Notes: generated by a model not told the origin, from the sequence alone. A DNA stretch of 64,000 nucleotides from Dermanyssus gallinae (GCA_003439945.1 QVRM01006574.1:156001-220000); one strand, 5' to 3'. Counted from the first letter of the stretch, positions 11,360-22,740 are shown. Translations and numbers: made by a program.

Positions 11360-12674
11360 CGGTGTGTTCAAAACGTATCGCGACTTTTGAATTTTCGCGG
11401 GCTACGCATATTCGAATTTCGATTTTTTGTGGCGTTATGTTGGTACTCATGTCTCTCACTTATGCCGACAAGCTCGGCCATTTTGAATGTTCACTTAATT
11501 GTTGACAGCTGCTTTGCTTGCACGTGTTTTGAATCGTCTTCGATTTTTACCTATTCAAAAAAATGGATCAAAGAACCTGTATCAAATTTTGTGTGAAAAA
11601 CGAAATTAAGTGCGCGGATGCATTCCGAATGTTGACTGTGGCATACGGAGAAGCTACCTTGGACCGAAGCAACGTTTATCGGTGGTACAAAATGTTCTCA
11701 GAAGGCCGAGAAGATGTGAACGACGAAGAGCGTGCCGGACGCCCGAGCACTTCAACAACAGACGAAAAAATGAATGAAGTGGAGAAAATGGTATTGGCCA
11801 ATCGTCGAATCACCGTTAGAGAAGTTGCTGAGGACCTAAACATATCGATTGGCTCGTGCCATTCGATTTTTATCAATGATTTGGGCATGAGACGGGTCGC
11901 CGCGAAATTCGTACCAAAATTGCTCAATTGCGACCAAAAACAGCATCGCATGAACATTGCTAATGAGATGTTGGACTCTGTCCGCGACGACCCACATTTG
12001 CTCCAGAGGGTCATAACTGGTGACGAATCGTGGGTTTATGGTTATGACGTGGAAACCAAAGCTCAATCATCTCAATGGAAGCTGCCGCACGAACCAAGAC
12101 CGAAAAAAGCGCGCCAAGTTCGGTCAAATGTGAAAGTTTTGCTGACAGTTTTCTTCGATTGCAGGGGCGTGGTGCATCATGAGTTCTTGCCACAGGGTAG
12201 AACGGTCAATAAGGAATATTACCTGCAAGTTATGCGCAATTTGCGCGAAGCAATCCGCCAGAAACGCCCGGATTTGTGGAAGAACAAAAATTGGCTTTTG
12301 CACCACGATAACGCCCCTGCTCACACATCGTTGCTTGTGCGCGAGTTTTTGGCCAAAAACAACACACTAATGTTGCTGCAGCCACCGTATTCCCCAGATC
12401 TGGCCCCCTGTGACTTTTTCTTGTTCCCTAAACTGAAGAGGCCCATGAAAGGACGACGTTACGCTACGCTTGACGAGATAAAGACGGCATCGAAGGAGGA
12501 GCTGAACAAGATAAAAAAATGGTTTTTTGAAGTGCTTCGAAGATTGGAAAAACCGTTGGCACAAGTGTATAATACCTCATGGGGATTACTTTGAAGGGGA
12601 CAAAATAGATATTCATGAATAAATGAATAATTTTTGAAAAAACACAAAAGTCGCGATACGTTTTGAACACCATG
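11360..12674 (+). mobile_element. Mariner A, Tc1/mariner DNA transposon, almost complete
   Basis: The element is about 1.3 kb, usual for mariners. The terminal inverted repeats share TTCAAAACGTATCGCGACTT, next to 11360 (direct) and at 12646-12667 (inverted). It sits between TA dinucleotides inside a (TA)n tract, as expected of mariner insertion at TA. It encodes one transposase. Mariner B at 43757-45069 is the same family, with about a dozen substitutions and three 2-bp indels by eye, so both inserted recently. The subfamily is not fixed. Confidence 0.95.
11563..12594 (+). CDS. Mariner transposase (DD34D), C-terminus frameshifted
   Basis: The frame encodes 343 aa, starting MDQRTCIKFC, and would cut and paste the element. 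Residues 1 to about 115 carry the paired helix-turn-helix DNA-binding region (ending RITVREVAEDLNIS, then a GMRRVAAKFVPKLL linker). The catalytic aspartates are D154 (TGDESW), D249 (HHDNAPAH) and D284 (YSPDLAPCD). Exactly 34 residues separate the last two, the mariner signature. After residue 319 the frame differs from mariner B because a poly-A run is two bases shorter (7 A against 9 A). About the last 25 residues are therefore out of frame and the usual end is lost. The catalytic core is complete, but activity is doubtful. Confidence 0.9.
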   Translation: MDQRTCIKFCVKNEIKCADAFRMLTVAYGEATLDRSNVYRWYKMFSEGREDVNDEERAGRPSTSTTDEKMNEVEKMVLANRRITVREVAEDLNISIGSCHSIFINDLGMRRVAAKFVPKLLNCDQKQHRMNIANEMLDSVRDDPHLLQRVITGDESWVYGYDVETKAQSSQWKLPHEPRPKKARQVRSNVKVLLTVFFDCRGVVHHEFLPQGRTVNKEYYLQVMRNLREAIRQKRPDLWKNKNWLLHHDNAPAHTSLLVREFLAKNNTLMLLQPPYSPDLAPCDFFLFPKLKRPMKGRRYATLDEIKTASKEELNKIKKWFFEVLRRLEKPLAQVYNTSWGLL

Positions 12675-13063
12675 TATATAAACTCCGGCTACTTGATAAC
12701 CAAACTGTAATCAACTAGCCTCCACCTAGACATACCTGCCACAGGCGAGCGCACAAGGCTCACGTAAGGACTCTAGCAGACATCAGACATTCAGCAGCAC
12801 CTATACTACACGTGTGCGAGTTTGAGGTTTTAGCTTACGTATATGGGTTCCAACGTGTATGAATCTCGCGTAGTAATCGAGCAGACAAATAGGTCACTCA
12901 AACGTCAGAGCAGTCTCAGCCCTGTCGATTGTCTAAACGAAAACTCGAACGCAATGCGTGCGTACGTAGTTGAACGCGGGCGAAGATCAGCGATGGCCAT
13001 TTGTCTCCCTGTTACGCGTCGTCCACCTTTGCTTGTTCTTCTTGTTCTTTGCAGTGGAAGTAA

Positions 13064-13189
13064 ACGAGAGATGAAATAGTTGCCGATTTTACTAAACTTA
13101 CAGTAGATGCAGTAATAATTTTAACTTGTTTAACATTGGTCATTTTTGTCGCTGCAGTTGTAGTATTTATTCGTAGAAGTAAATTATAA
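13064..13189 (+). other. Short open frame ending in a membrane-tail-like peptide
   Basis: The frame opens after a TAA and encodes about 41 residues: TRDEIVADFTKLTVDA, then some 20 hydrophobic residues (VIILTCLTLVIF and AAVVVFI), then RRSKL and stop. This looks like the last exon of a single-pass membrane protein. AG acceptors lie at 13053-13054 (after a long pyrimidine tract), 13058-13059 and 13068-13070. No family is recognised and chance is possible. Confidence 0.25.
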
Positions 13190-13391
13190 GCTCGAGCTTT
13201 GCGATAAGCCAGTAGTAATTTCGTCTAACTCGTACATGCGGGGACAAACGCCGGAAGAAGAGCTTGCGGTCATAACAGCATTTTTCGTGCGTCGGTATGA
13301 TGAAGGGTTTGGTCTTGGGCGCGCTGTATTTGCCAACGACAGCAACGAGAATCTGTATGATTGCTGGCAGATCAAAAGCCTCGAGAAATAA
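13164..13391 (+). other. Unassigned coding-like open frame of 75 codons
   Basis: It overlaps the previous frame in another phase. It reads DKPVVISSNSYMRGQTPEEE, then LAVITAFFVRRYDEGFGLG, then a Trp-containing end (NLYDCWQIKSLEK) before TAA. The balanced, protein-like composition is unusual for this neighbourhood. It has no start codon near its 5' edge, so it would have to be an exon or a mobile-element relic. No family recognised. Confidence 0.25.
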
Positions 13392-13759
13392 AATCGGCCC
13401 CTTAATACAAAAGTTGTTGAATTACAGGCGGAGAGACAAGCTCAAAATAGATGAAACAGAGCGGCCTAACGACGAAAGTGATAATGGGACATGAAAACTA
13501 AGAACCGCGGGTTGAAAATCGAGAAAGCAGTGACACTCGAGAGACAGGCAGGGGTCTTGAAAGAGGAGTGGCTCCCGCGACCCCCCTTCTCCTCGAGAAA
13601 TGTCCGCGTCATGGTAGTTTCTAAACTGTATGCCTCAAGAAACTTGCTACAGGAAGGCCGTCGACAACAGTGGAAATCAAGAGATGTGCACAAGGCTCCT
13701 TGACAATGTCAACCGAGAGGCTGGAAATCTGACTGAAGTGTGGCAACCCGAATTAAATT

Positions 13760-14270
13760 AAATAAGAAATGCAAAGCGGTGGTACCGAGATGCCGCATTT
13801 GCGGTACGCAGACAACATAGCCCACCTCTTCTACGAGGGAAGGGGTAGATACGAAGGGAGTCCCGAAGGGAAGGTGCTAAGCGATACAAATAACTCAAAG
13901 GTGATTGCACAACGCACCAGAGGGAGACAGCGTGGGAGCGGAAAAACAAAATAATGAGGAAAATACACAGAGGGATGATTACGACGGTTGCTCGTGGCCC
14001 CAAAAGCGACTGGATATTCGTAGTAGGGGGGTCCTAAATCCGCCAAAAATATTCTAGATTCTCCAGAAGAACCTAAACCGCTGGAAGCGACGAAAGCTAC
14101 GCGGGAAGCACGGAAGGGAGCATTTTGACGCTTAAGATAGTCAAGGAGAGCGCTTGGTGGGAGAGGTAATACGCGGGACAGTAGCCGAGACGAGGAGCCG
14201 AGGCGAGAAGCCGAAGAAGGTGAGAGGGGAAGGGCAGCAAGGGCCTCAAGGATTTGACGCACTCCTTTAG
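13760..14270. other. Purine-rich stretch, unassigned
   Basis: The plus strand is strongly A/G-rich over 500 bp. The minus strand therefore has a long open frame (13831-14262) rich in Ser, Leu and Pro. I see no domain. The frame may be open only because a pyrimidine-rich strand has few stops. Confidence 0.3.
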
Positions 14271-14867
14271 GATGGGGTATACCTTGGCATTAGACCCCGA
14301 TCTGGAAGAGATAGCTGAATCAACGAGAATGGCAGGAATTGCAGGGACGCCTCTTTTCTGCTTTGAGGAAATGCCAATGTGTTAACGAGCCTGGGAGGGC
14401 CAAGAGGAATCCGGGTTTAGTGAGTTTGCGGATCCTACACTAATCACGCAGATTGCTAGTGACGCATGGTCATCATGCATTCCCAACACCTCCCAGAAAA
14501 AAGTGCGACATCAATTGATGCTCTTCAGTTACCGATGATTTTCAAACAAATCAGCTGTCAGCTGTATCGACTTGATGTCCAGCTTAGTTTTTTTTCAGAT
14601 AATTCGTCAGTAATGCTTATTGGCCTATCAATTTCTACACTTATACTGTTTACCGATATTTCTACACTGCCTACCAATAGTTTAAGAGATAATTACATAG
14701 CAGGAACCGCGTGGAGTGTGTATTTCCACAAGCCTTATGAAGGATGCATATATATGCGATGTCAAAGGAATGCGATGCCTCATAACGTCCCACGGTTTGC
14801 TCAATGGCAGTGTTGGCAAGACAAATGTGTAATTCGTTTTTATAAATGTTCTGTTATTCAGCTTGTC

Positions 14868-14903
<36 letters not shown>

Positions 14904-14942
14904 AGGCGAGCACTGCCGAGTGTGCAAACGTATTGTAAATGA

Positions 14943-14963
14943 TTAATAAACTATCACAATATT

Positions 14964-15024
<61 letters not shown>

Positions 15025-15046
15025 CTATCACAATATTTTCTATATA
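14943..15046. repeat. 29-bp direct repeat flanking a (TA)n tract
   Basis: TTAATAAACTATCACAATAT plus TTTCTATATA occurs at about 14943-14971 and again at 15017-15045, with about 45 bp of TA between. It looks like one microsatellite locus with a duplicated flank. Confidence 0.85.
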
Positions 15047-15119
15047 CCTATATATATAATTATGTTCCTCTGTTCCAAATATTTTATTCTTCGTAAATCG
15101 AGTACATATACATATGTGT

Positions 15120-16159
15120 AGGGCGTTACTGACGGTGCACGACGGTGTCGTAGAGTTTTCCCAGATTGGTCACTTGCAGTTTCCACATGGCTACGATAAG
15201 CACGCGTAGTCGCTCACGTTTCTGTTATCGCTCACGTGGGGTAGACACTCTTGACAGCGAGTTGACGCAGCTCTGCCTATTTCGAGCATATCCGTAGGGA
15301 CTTTGCCCCATTGTATCACATAAGACACCACCCATATTTGGCCAGCACGATGGCTTAGTTGGATAGATCGGTTGGATGTGATCTATTTACCATCTTTATT
15401 GTTGTTGTTATTCCTTTTGTTTTTGTTGTCTCTCTGGCTAGATGGTGATATCAGTGAACACCAAAAATGACAATCAAAGACTGCTGTGATGGCATTTATT
15501 AGTTTTGTCAGATGTTGACAGGTATATATATATATATATACATATATAGGTAGTACCGGATAATATTGAAATTAAAGTAACAAAGCCGGAATCAATATTT
15601 TTACTGCTACAAATATATATATATATATATATATTTTTTTTTTTTAATTGTTTTAATATTTTACTGGATTTTATTCTTTCTACAAATATTTATGCTTAAT
15701 AATATCATGAAGTATCTTGTACCTACTCTATTTGAGTGATATAAATATGATTAATGAACTATTTGTACAGCTACTTGCAAGCTGCCGTAGATAAAGGGTA
15801 TTGTCAAAGCATGAAAGGCTTTGTGGTTTGCCCGAAAATTTACACGAAGAAGTGTAACTTGCACACTTTGGAAAGTTGAGTGTTTAAGAACGTCTTTGGA
15901 ACGGCAGCTTAAACAACTACTCACGTCGGACATACTACTAACAATTGAAGCCCTGTCACATACAGCTTCGGCCGTACTTAGACTTTGTACACTAATTGAA
16001 TCAGATCCCGTCCCTTGCACGCACGACGGCTGAGATGGCAAAGGTACCGCCAGTATTATTCTATCACCGGCATCTATACGATCTGTTATTGTTCACGACT
16101 TTTTTTTAAAGTAGATCAAGGCGAAGCAATTGGCAAACATAGGTCAATCCACTGTGAAG

Positions 16160-16236
<77 letters not shown>

Positions 16237-16870
16237 TAGATATACAGTTGTTACATCATACACATGAGAAACACCGGAGAAGCAAGGGCTGCAGAGACTA
16301 TTGAAATCTCTGTGGAATTTCATTCCGAACAATGCCGAATCATGAGTAATAGATTCTGTCAGACCGTCCAAAATGCGCTGTCCGAACTCATCACTAACCA
16401 GGAGTTTGCTCACGTAAAGAAGCGCTACAAATTCGTATTACTAAACACCAAGATTAAATTTGGCTGTCAAGAAGACCTGCAGTCCCGAATCTCGTTTTCG
16501 ATGACGAAACATGATACGAACATTTCCGAAGGCTGCTCGGTACGCCGTGTGTCTTTGCCACAAAGTGATAATATTAATATATAAAGTGACGACTGGATCA
16601 TTAATCACTTTGAACACGAAGGGGAGAATATTTTATCAGAGTCTGAACGAGAATCTAACTGAAGTATGGAGAAGGTGCTCCACCATGGCCACACCTCGTA
16701 GTAGTAATTTGGGTTTCTCCCAAACAAAAACACTGAGAATGCAGTGTAGAACGTTAACACAAGCGCACGACATATGCATCATTTATCGATGTCCGAAAGT
16801 CTTTCGAGACCGTCCAAAAGAGAAACTACTGCAAAATCCTCACGACAATTTCAGGATCGGGGGCCGCATA
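15120..16870. other. No gene recognised
   Basis: AT-rich DNA with (TA)n at 15523-15541, 15612-15634 and 16163-16233. A plus-strand open frame (16264-16584) has no known domain. Confidence 0.4.
16163..16233. repeat. (TA)n microsatellite, about 70 bp
   Basis: Uninterrupted TA repeat. Confidence 0.98.
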
Positions 16871-16871
16871 A

Positions 16872-17051
16872 AATAAACTTTTCGGGCTGACCCTCAGCCA
16901 AGACCTAACGTCCACGGGACTGCTTTTCGCATTGCTTCCTAGACGGAGCCCCATAAATACAAATGTGCAATAGTGGGGCTCGAACTCGCGCATCTCTGTG
17001 TCTCCTCCAGTTGCGAGGCGCAGGCAAATGCACCACGCCACTAGGCTCGAC
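16872..17051 (-). repeat. SINE family 1 copy with 11-bp target-site duplication
   Basis: Read on the minus strand: a head with A box (GGCGTGGTGCATTTGCC) and B box (GGGGCTCGAAC on the plus strand), a body ending in GGCTGAGGGTCAGCCCGAAA, then an A-rich tail. The flanks GGGGGCCGCAT at 16859-16869 and at 17064-17074 form a target-site duplication, showing retrotransposition. Confidence 0.85.
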
Positions 17052-17139
17052 ATGGGGGCGACTGGGGGCCGCATCTACAACCTTATTAGAGGCAGCATAC
17101 GGCCGAACCTCATTTCGATCAAAAACCTAAACCATTGCG

Positions 17140-17388
17140 TTGGCCAGGTGGTACGCTAGTCACAAGGGTTCTGTTAGAGCTAAACGAGGCGAGTCTTCTT
17201 TACATTGTTCTTTATGCACTGACTTGGCCAGTACACTACAGGGTGTAGGTGCCCAATTCGCACTCTACGCAGATAATCAAGTGATCATGGCAAAGTCAAG
17301 GTTGCATCTACAGTTCTACATAAACAAAATGGGTCAAAGGTGTGACATTAATGAACTTGCTGTCGAATACAAAGATAATGAGATTTAG
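17140..17388 (+). pseudogene. LINE reverse transcriptase fragment with YADN in place of YADD
   Basis: The frame reads LASTLQGVGAQFALYADNQV, then IMAKSRLHLQFYINKMGQRC, then DINELAVEYKD. This is the catalytic loop and following helix of a non-LTR reverse transcriptase; the usual pattern is YADD followed by a long helix and a short Asn-Leu strand. The second catalytic aspartate is Asn, so the copy is inactive. The upstream motifs are missing or scrambled. Confidence 0.65.
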
Positions 17389-17389
17389 C

Positions 17390-18140
17390 CCTACGCATCA
17401 GTCGATAGATCCATAAAGTCAAATTACCAGCAGATAAACAGTGATAAGGGTCCACTTGAGTCGTAAGCTACGTTTTTTTTAGACACATCGAAACTAAGCA
17501 TGTCCAAGCGGTCTCTGCGATGACACTGATTGGCGACGTAAACATTGTAGACACTAGAACTTCTATGAAAACATTTGGTCTCAAGTAGACCAGTAGTGAC
17601 ATGCTGGCTCGAAAAAAATGTTCCTGCGCCTAACGTTAAATAACTTGCTCCAGTTGGACCCAACCAAGTCGCTTCTCATAAAGCTGCTGCTGAGACTACC
17701 GAAAAAATCGCCAGCAATCAAGGTACATGAGTTAGTGAGCGAAAAAAATCACCACGATCACATTGTTGAGCAACGGAATCGTCATTACTACGGGGGTAAA
17801 AATAGATTACTTGAAATATACGGACGAACGCAACACGCTATTTATATGCGACAATCGCTGGGAAAAAAAAGCGGTATCAGAAGACCCGTTCACTGATAAC
17901 ACGGTTCACGTTTCATGGCTATCATCACAAATTATGTATGGTCGAGGATCATGCGTTTGTGAGAATGATACGTGCGTCTATCAGTTCCGTGGAGATATGA
18001 AATTGACCGATATCATATTATGACGTGCAATTTTAATTTGTAAACTGTACATATACGCTACACACATCAAAAATGCAGCTAATAAACGCGCTCGACATAT
18101 TGCCAACCACAGGCAGCCTACAGGACTTTCTTTGAGGTAC
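17390..18140. other. No gene recognised
   Basis: The sequence between the LINE fragment and SINE family 3. It may include more decayed LINE, but no motif is clear. Confidence 0.35.
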
Positions 18141-18144
18141 TTGA

Positions 18145-18411
18145 CTTGTTTTAGAGAGGACTATCTTCCGTCCCGCTACGGGCTTGGAATCGCCGTGCAC
18201 CGACGACCGGGCCTGTTAAGATATCTAGGGTTTCTTCAACAGTCCTTGCTGGCAGCATGGCCGCTGACTCCCAGCCGTATGGATTATCATTTATTCTCAA
18301 TGAGCATCGCTCAAAGAAAATGATTCGATTAACGATCGGGATCAAACTAGCGATCGTCCGGTGGATAACGACCATGACTAGCGCACTAGCCCCTAGACTA
18401 CACCGCTACTC
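18145..18411 (-). repeat. SINE family 3, full-length copy
   Basis: The minus strand reads GCGGTGTAGTCTAGGGGCTA (A box) and AGTTTGATCCCGAT (B box). Then come TTTGAGCGATGC, CAGCGGCCATGCTGCC, GTTGAAGAAACCCTAGA, AAGCCCGTAG and GATAGTCCTCTCTAAAACAA. It matches 8459-8733 along its whole length. Confidence 0.82.
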
Positions 18412-18443
18412 CTTTGAGATATTAACATATATAAAACATATAT

Positions 18444-18645
18444 GCCGAGCAAGATTGCTTAGTGGCAAAGCCTTTGTCTTGCATTCGGGAGGACTGGGTT
18501 CAAGACCCAGATGGGCCACTCTTAAAGTGGTTTGCATGGTTTCCAATTTAGACAAGGTAAATGCTGGATTGGATTAAAATTAGCCATGACATGAATAAAC
18601 CGTACACGGGCAATTGCCTTACGCAAAATAAATCTTAAAAAAAAA
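18444..18645 (+). repeat. SINE family 2, full-length copy with A-tail
   Basis: The head GCCGAGCAAGATTGCTTAGT has an A box (TTGCTTAGTGGCAAA) and a B box (GGGTTCAAGACCC). The body includes GGTTTCCAATTTAGACAAGG, ATTAGCCATGACATG and ACACGGGCAATTGCCTTACG, ending in poly-A. The whole unit is near 200 bp. Confidence 0.88.
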
Positions 18646-18649
18646 GAAG

Positions 18650-21120
18650 AAGTACTGAAATAAAAGACGTTTTAAAGTAGCTAGTTTCTCGCTACGACCC
18701 TTTGCTTGTTTTACAGTTCCTGTTTGGTCGCACCGATGCTGATTTAATTAAGAGTAGAATGAAACTTAATGATTCTCAGTGGCATTTTGACTATTTTGAA
18801 GTACTCAATATTGCTTAAAGAAAGAGTTTTTGAGCACCCTCAATATTTTTCTGCATGTTTTCAAGTGGTTAATTAATGAAGACTACTAAAAGAGGGTTAA
18901 TTGTCTTGTAAGGGGAATACGACGTCGTCTGCCCAAATTTACCATGCGAGTATCCTGGATTCCTAAGAGGACAATCCGACGCTATTGTTATTCTTTTAGA
19001 CCAATCAAAGAGCCGCCAAGATTAAAAAGACATGATATATGCCGCTTTTGTCGATTTTAAAACTGCATTTGTCTGCGTTAAAAGGAACAAACTGTTTGAT
19101 TTATGAGGTTATATATTGTAGAAGGGAAGGGAGGTACAATTTGTATCTGCAAGTGAACTTAATTACTCTTAAGGATATGTCATTATTACTCATTATGTCA
19201 ACAGACCAGGAGCAAGAGGGATCGAATCGTTGAGGGTGAATATGAAAGTCCGTTCTTCTTAATACAGTATAATTTAGAGAAAATCGCAACAAGACATTTG
19301 TAATTAGTATTTATATCTCTATGTTTTTTGCAGTTTTCTACCGACATCAAGACACTTCCTGAGCGGCTACGATTTAAGCACGGAAACAGATCCTCAAATC
19401 GGTTCGTCATTTGTGTTCCAATGTGTTTTGCCACGGGAATGATCTTCACAGTGCAAAAACGGTAGGCCGCTGGGAGCCAAGCTAGATACTAGGAAGCTGC
19501 TCTATATGGAACCTTGCGCCCTAGGAGTGTTCTGCACCTGGTGAACTCTGTGAAGAACAATTCTATCGGAGTGGAGAAATCACTGTCGGAAGCCCCCTGA
19601 AGATCCAGGCCCGTGATCTGTGCAGACACGGTGGGCAGATACTTAGTCACATACCAATCAGCGGTAACCGTAGATCACCAAAAAGACACTTTTGATAATC
19701 GTCAAAACTTCATTGTCCTTTCAGGTAATGAAAATGGTTACCCTTACGTGTTCCATTAACCGCTAGCGTTTCGCTTTGCCTCGGAGTTCGCTTTAAGGGT
19801 GACTTTTTGCTCTGGAAACATGAAAGAGACCTAAAAAATTATCCGGTTTTATGACCTATTACCGGTTTAAAAACACTGGACGTCTATCTCCGAAGATTTC
19901 AAGGCATGTTGGGCGAAAACGACACAACAGTAAATTTTAGCCTGTGTAAAATCTTGAGATACCTAACGAGTAATTTATTGCAGGGCCTAATGCGGTCAAA
20001 TAGAAACATGTGCACGGAGCGATCCAGATACAATATCTCTTCTAGTAATGATAATTCATATTTGAGCTTTTCTTCAATGCTACCCTCTTAATGGCCACAT
20101 ATTCCTCATGGGGTGCTGCTTTTGAACGTTGTTGACGGGGTTCATTCTCGAGATCGCAATGCACACAGCAAAACCTTCGATACACAGTCATTTTAGATGG
20201 GGCATGATTTTTAATGATTGCCTTGGTCCATTTTTACGTTTGAAGTTACACAACAAAATGAAACGCACAACAACGTATTGTGAAGGTAGTTCGGCGTCGA
20301 CTCACTGCAAGTCGCTATTTTCTCGTATCATACTCCGTCAACAAACTGATCTGAAATTTGGCATCTAACATTCCGATTCAAAACCATGTTTCTCTCTTTC
20401 TCTCTCACGCTCTTTTGTTTTTCTATATTTTTTAAATGTTATGCACGATCTTGAGAGAGAGAGAGAGAGAGCAGTAACGGTGTGTACAGCGGTGTGCTCG
20501 TAAAGAAGGATCTCGACAAGTCAAGAATTAAGGAAACTCGCTGCCAACCTGCCCTTGTAGAGGCTCTTTTCAAGGATCATCAATCTTGAATTATAGTAAG
20601 AAGATTCGCAGAAGTTGTTTCCGAGGTGAAAATACTCGCGGCACAAATTCGGCTCAAAAGGCAAGATAAAGTGGCCAGGTGAAGTCATCTCGGGAAGACA
20701 GTACTACAGCAACCCCCGACAAGGTGCAAAGAGAGAGACGACGGGATTTTAGACTGGGTTTGCGATCCACACACTACCGTGGCTTTACAACGACGTTCGG
20801 TGTGAATCATGTATTTTACAAGTTAATCTATATGTATAAAAAAATTACATATGCTTTCCACATAGTAGGTATTTGGAAACACAGAAAGAGTTTAAGCTAC
20901 AACGTCTCGCAACTACAGTATACTCCATTTCTTTGAGGTACTATCCGTCCATCTCTAACAACAAAGGAAACAGTTATGCTTACTCGAAGAGCGAGTCACG
21001 ATCACCAATCAAATCGGTGATGCCTTAGACCTAAAGATCGCAACCGGCGGTTGCGAATTTAAAAAGGCTAAAACAATGACAGTTTAGCAGCAGTGTACGG
21101 CAATCGATGCAGTAAGTAAA
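18650..21120. other. No gene recognised
   Basis: A 2.5-kb stretch with only short open frames and a (GA)n run at 20452-20471. I see no exon, repeat family or RNA gene. Confidence 0.4.
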
Positions 21121-21122
21121 CC

Positions 21123-21298
21123 TGTGGCGGCGTGGTCTAGGGGGTCGTGGGGGTCGTGGGGGTCGTGGGGGCAGTGGTGCGCTCTATGTCGATCTACCGG
21201 GCTGTCGTCGGTTCGATCCCCGCTGTTGATCAGATTTTCGTTGAGCGATGCTATAGCCCGTAGGGGGGAGGGGGTGATAATCAAAAACAACCTCCTAA
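21123..21298 (+). repeat. SINE family 3, internally deleted copy
   Basis: The head GGCGGCGTGGTCTAGGGGG is followed by three GGGGTCGTG units, then B box GGTTCGATCCCCGC and GAGCGATGCTATA. It then jumps to GCCCGTAGG and the tail AATCAAAAACAACC. The middle of the body (about 100 bp) is absent compared with 8459-8733. Confidence 0.78.
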
Positions 21299-21786
21299 TG
21301 TGTAAACCTAAAATGTTATATTAATTCTAGAGGAAAACCTGCATATTGTTTCGTTGTTCCAGGCTAAGTGAACAGTGCACAGTATTGGCCAGAACTGGCG
21401 TCTGCGTCGGCAACAACTAGGTGTCTTTTCTGGCATACTTTGCCGTAGTATTACTTTGAATTATTTTACTTTGATTAATTAATTTTTCTTTTCCTTTCGA
21501 CGCAACGGCCACATTATGATCTTCGTTCTAGCCCCTAGGCAACCTCCGCAGTACAGAGGCTGTATGCTTTCGAGTGTATTTTAAAGTACTACTCGTAAAT
21601 AAAGCTATGTGCCTCAATTCAATCGTTTTTAATGCTCCCGCTATCCGTACGGCATCGTGTGTGTTCAGTGTCGAGATGGTGAAAAGCAGATTGCTTTCCT
21701 AGGGATTTGTCTCATGAGTAAGCCGACGTCTGGAAAATAAAATTATAATTATATATATATATATATGCAACAATTCGTCTACTTAC

Positions 21787-22056
21787 GTGCTGATTCTCCG
21801 ATTTGTGGTAAACTTTACCGGCGTCTCTGCTATGGTGAAGTATGTGGACGGAAGGTTCAACTTCGTGCCCTTACTCGAAAGGACACCACAACTGTTCAAC
21901 ACCCCACTGAACAACAAAGACGACCAAAGTAGCCATGCAAACAACAATATCGAGGATGGCGACAACGACGGCAACAATAGGAACAACAACAACAACAATA
22001 ATAAAGGCAGGAATTGCAACCACCACACCAACAAAAACGCTAACCCGCAGTTATAA
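21787..22056 (+). other. Asn-rich open frame, possible 5' coding exon
   Basis: The frame contains VSAMVKYVDGRFNFVPLLER and TPQLFNTPLNNKDDQSSH, then an Asn/Asp/Gly-rich tail encoded by an (AAC)n run. The non-repetitive front half reads like real protein and lies at the start of a GC-rich island (22050-22720). No family is recognised and no partner exon was found. Confidence 0.3.
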
Positions 22057-22740
22057 ACTAGTAGCGACAACCCGGGCTGTCTTGTCAACAGCACGATACG
22101 TCTCAGAATGGCTCTCACAGCGGTAGCAGCTGCCCAGGCAATCTGACGGAGCCAATGAACCTGCGCTGACCGCCGTCGCCGCTGCAGTCTTCGAGAGAGT
22201 AGAGAAGGGCAGTTGTTGTGTGAGCTGCGTTTGGGGTGTGGGGGTGTAGATGATGGGGGAGAAGATGCGTCTCGAACTCGGCGCTGTCAACAGGTAACAT
22301 ATACAAACAACGAATTTTGTATGGAAATCCGTATCGCGCAGGTGCGAGGGGAAGTTGAAACATACGACGACATGGGACGACGACGACACGACGGTGGAAA
22401 AGAAGAAAACTTGTAGCTCTCGCCCGTGTTTGACCCTCGCTGCCCTGTGCACCGGGTGCTTTTCCACTTTGAGATGGAAACGCGCATCGACCCGCTTTCA
22501 TTGCAAACGCCAACGAGCCAACGAGCGAGACCGAACGAACTCCGCGTCAGCAGCAGCAGCAGTAGCAGCTTCACCGACCCCACAGCGGCATCTGTTTCGT
22601 GGATGGCAAAGGCAAATCGTTATTTCGTTCTCTCCGTTAGCAATTATCTCACTAAGGAACTAAACCATCGCTAACAAACATATACTCTCTGCTACCCCCC
22701 TCCCCCCTCCCCTCCGCTGGTCTTGATGAAGCATGTCACT
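22057..22740. other. GC-rich, CpG-containing island
   Basis: The base composition is clearly higher in GC than the flanks, with CGACGACGACACGACGG, (CAG)n at 22551-22567 and a C-run at 22696-22712. All frames are open over short distances, as expected from composition. It could be a promoter or 5' exon region; no domain seen. Confidence 0.3.

Noticed and set aside
13831..14262. 143-codon minus-strand frame
   Set aside because: It is open because the plus strand is purine-rich; Ser/Leu/Pro-rich with no recognisable family.
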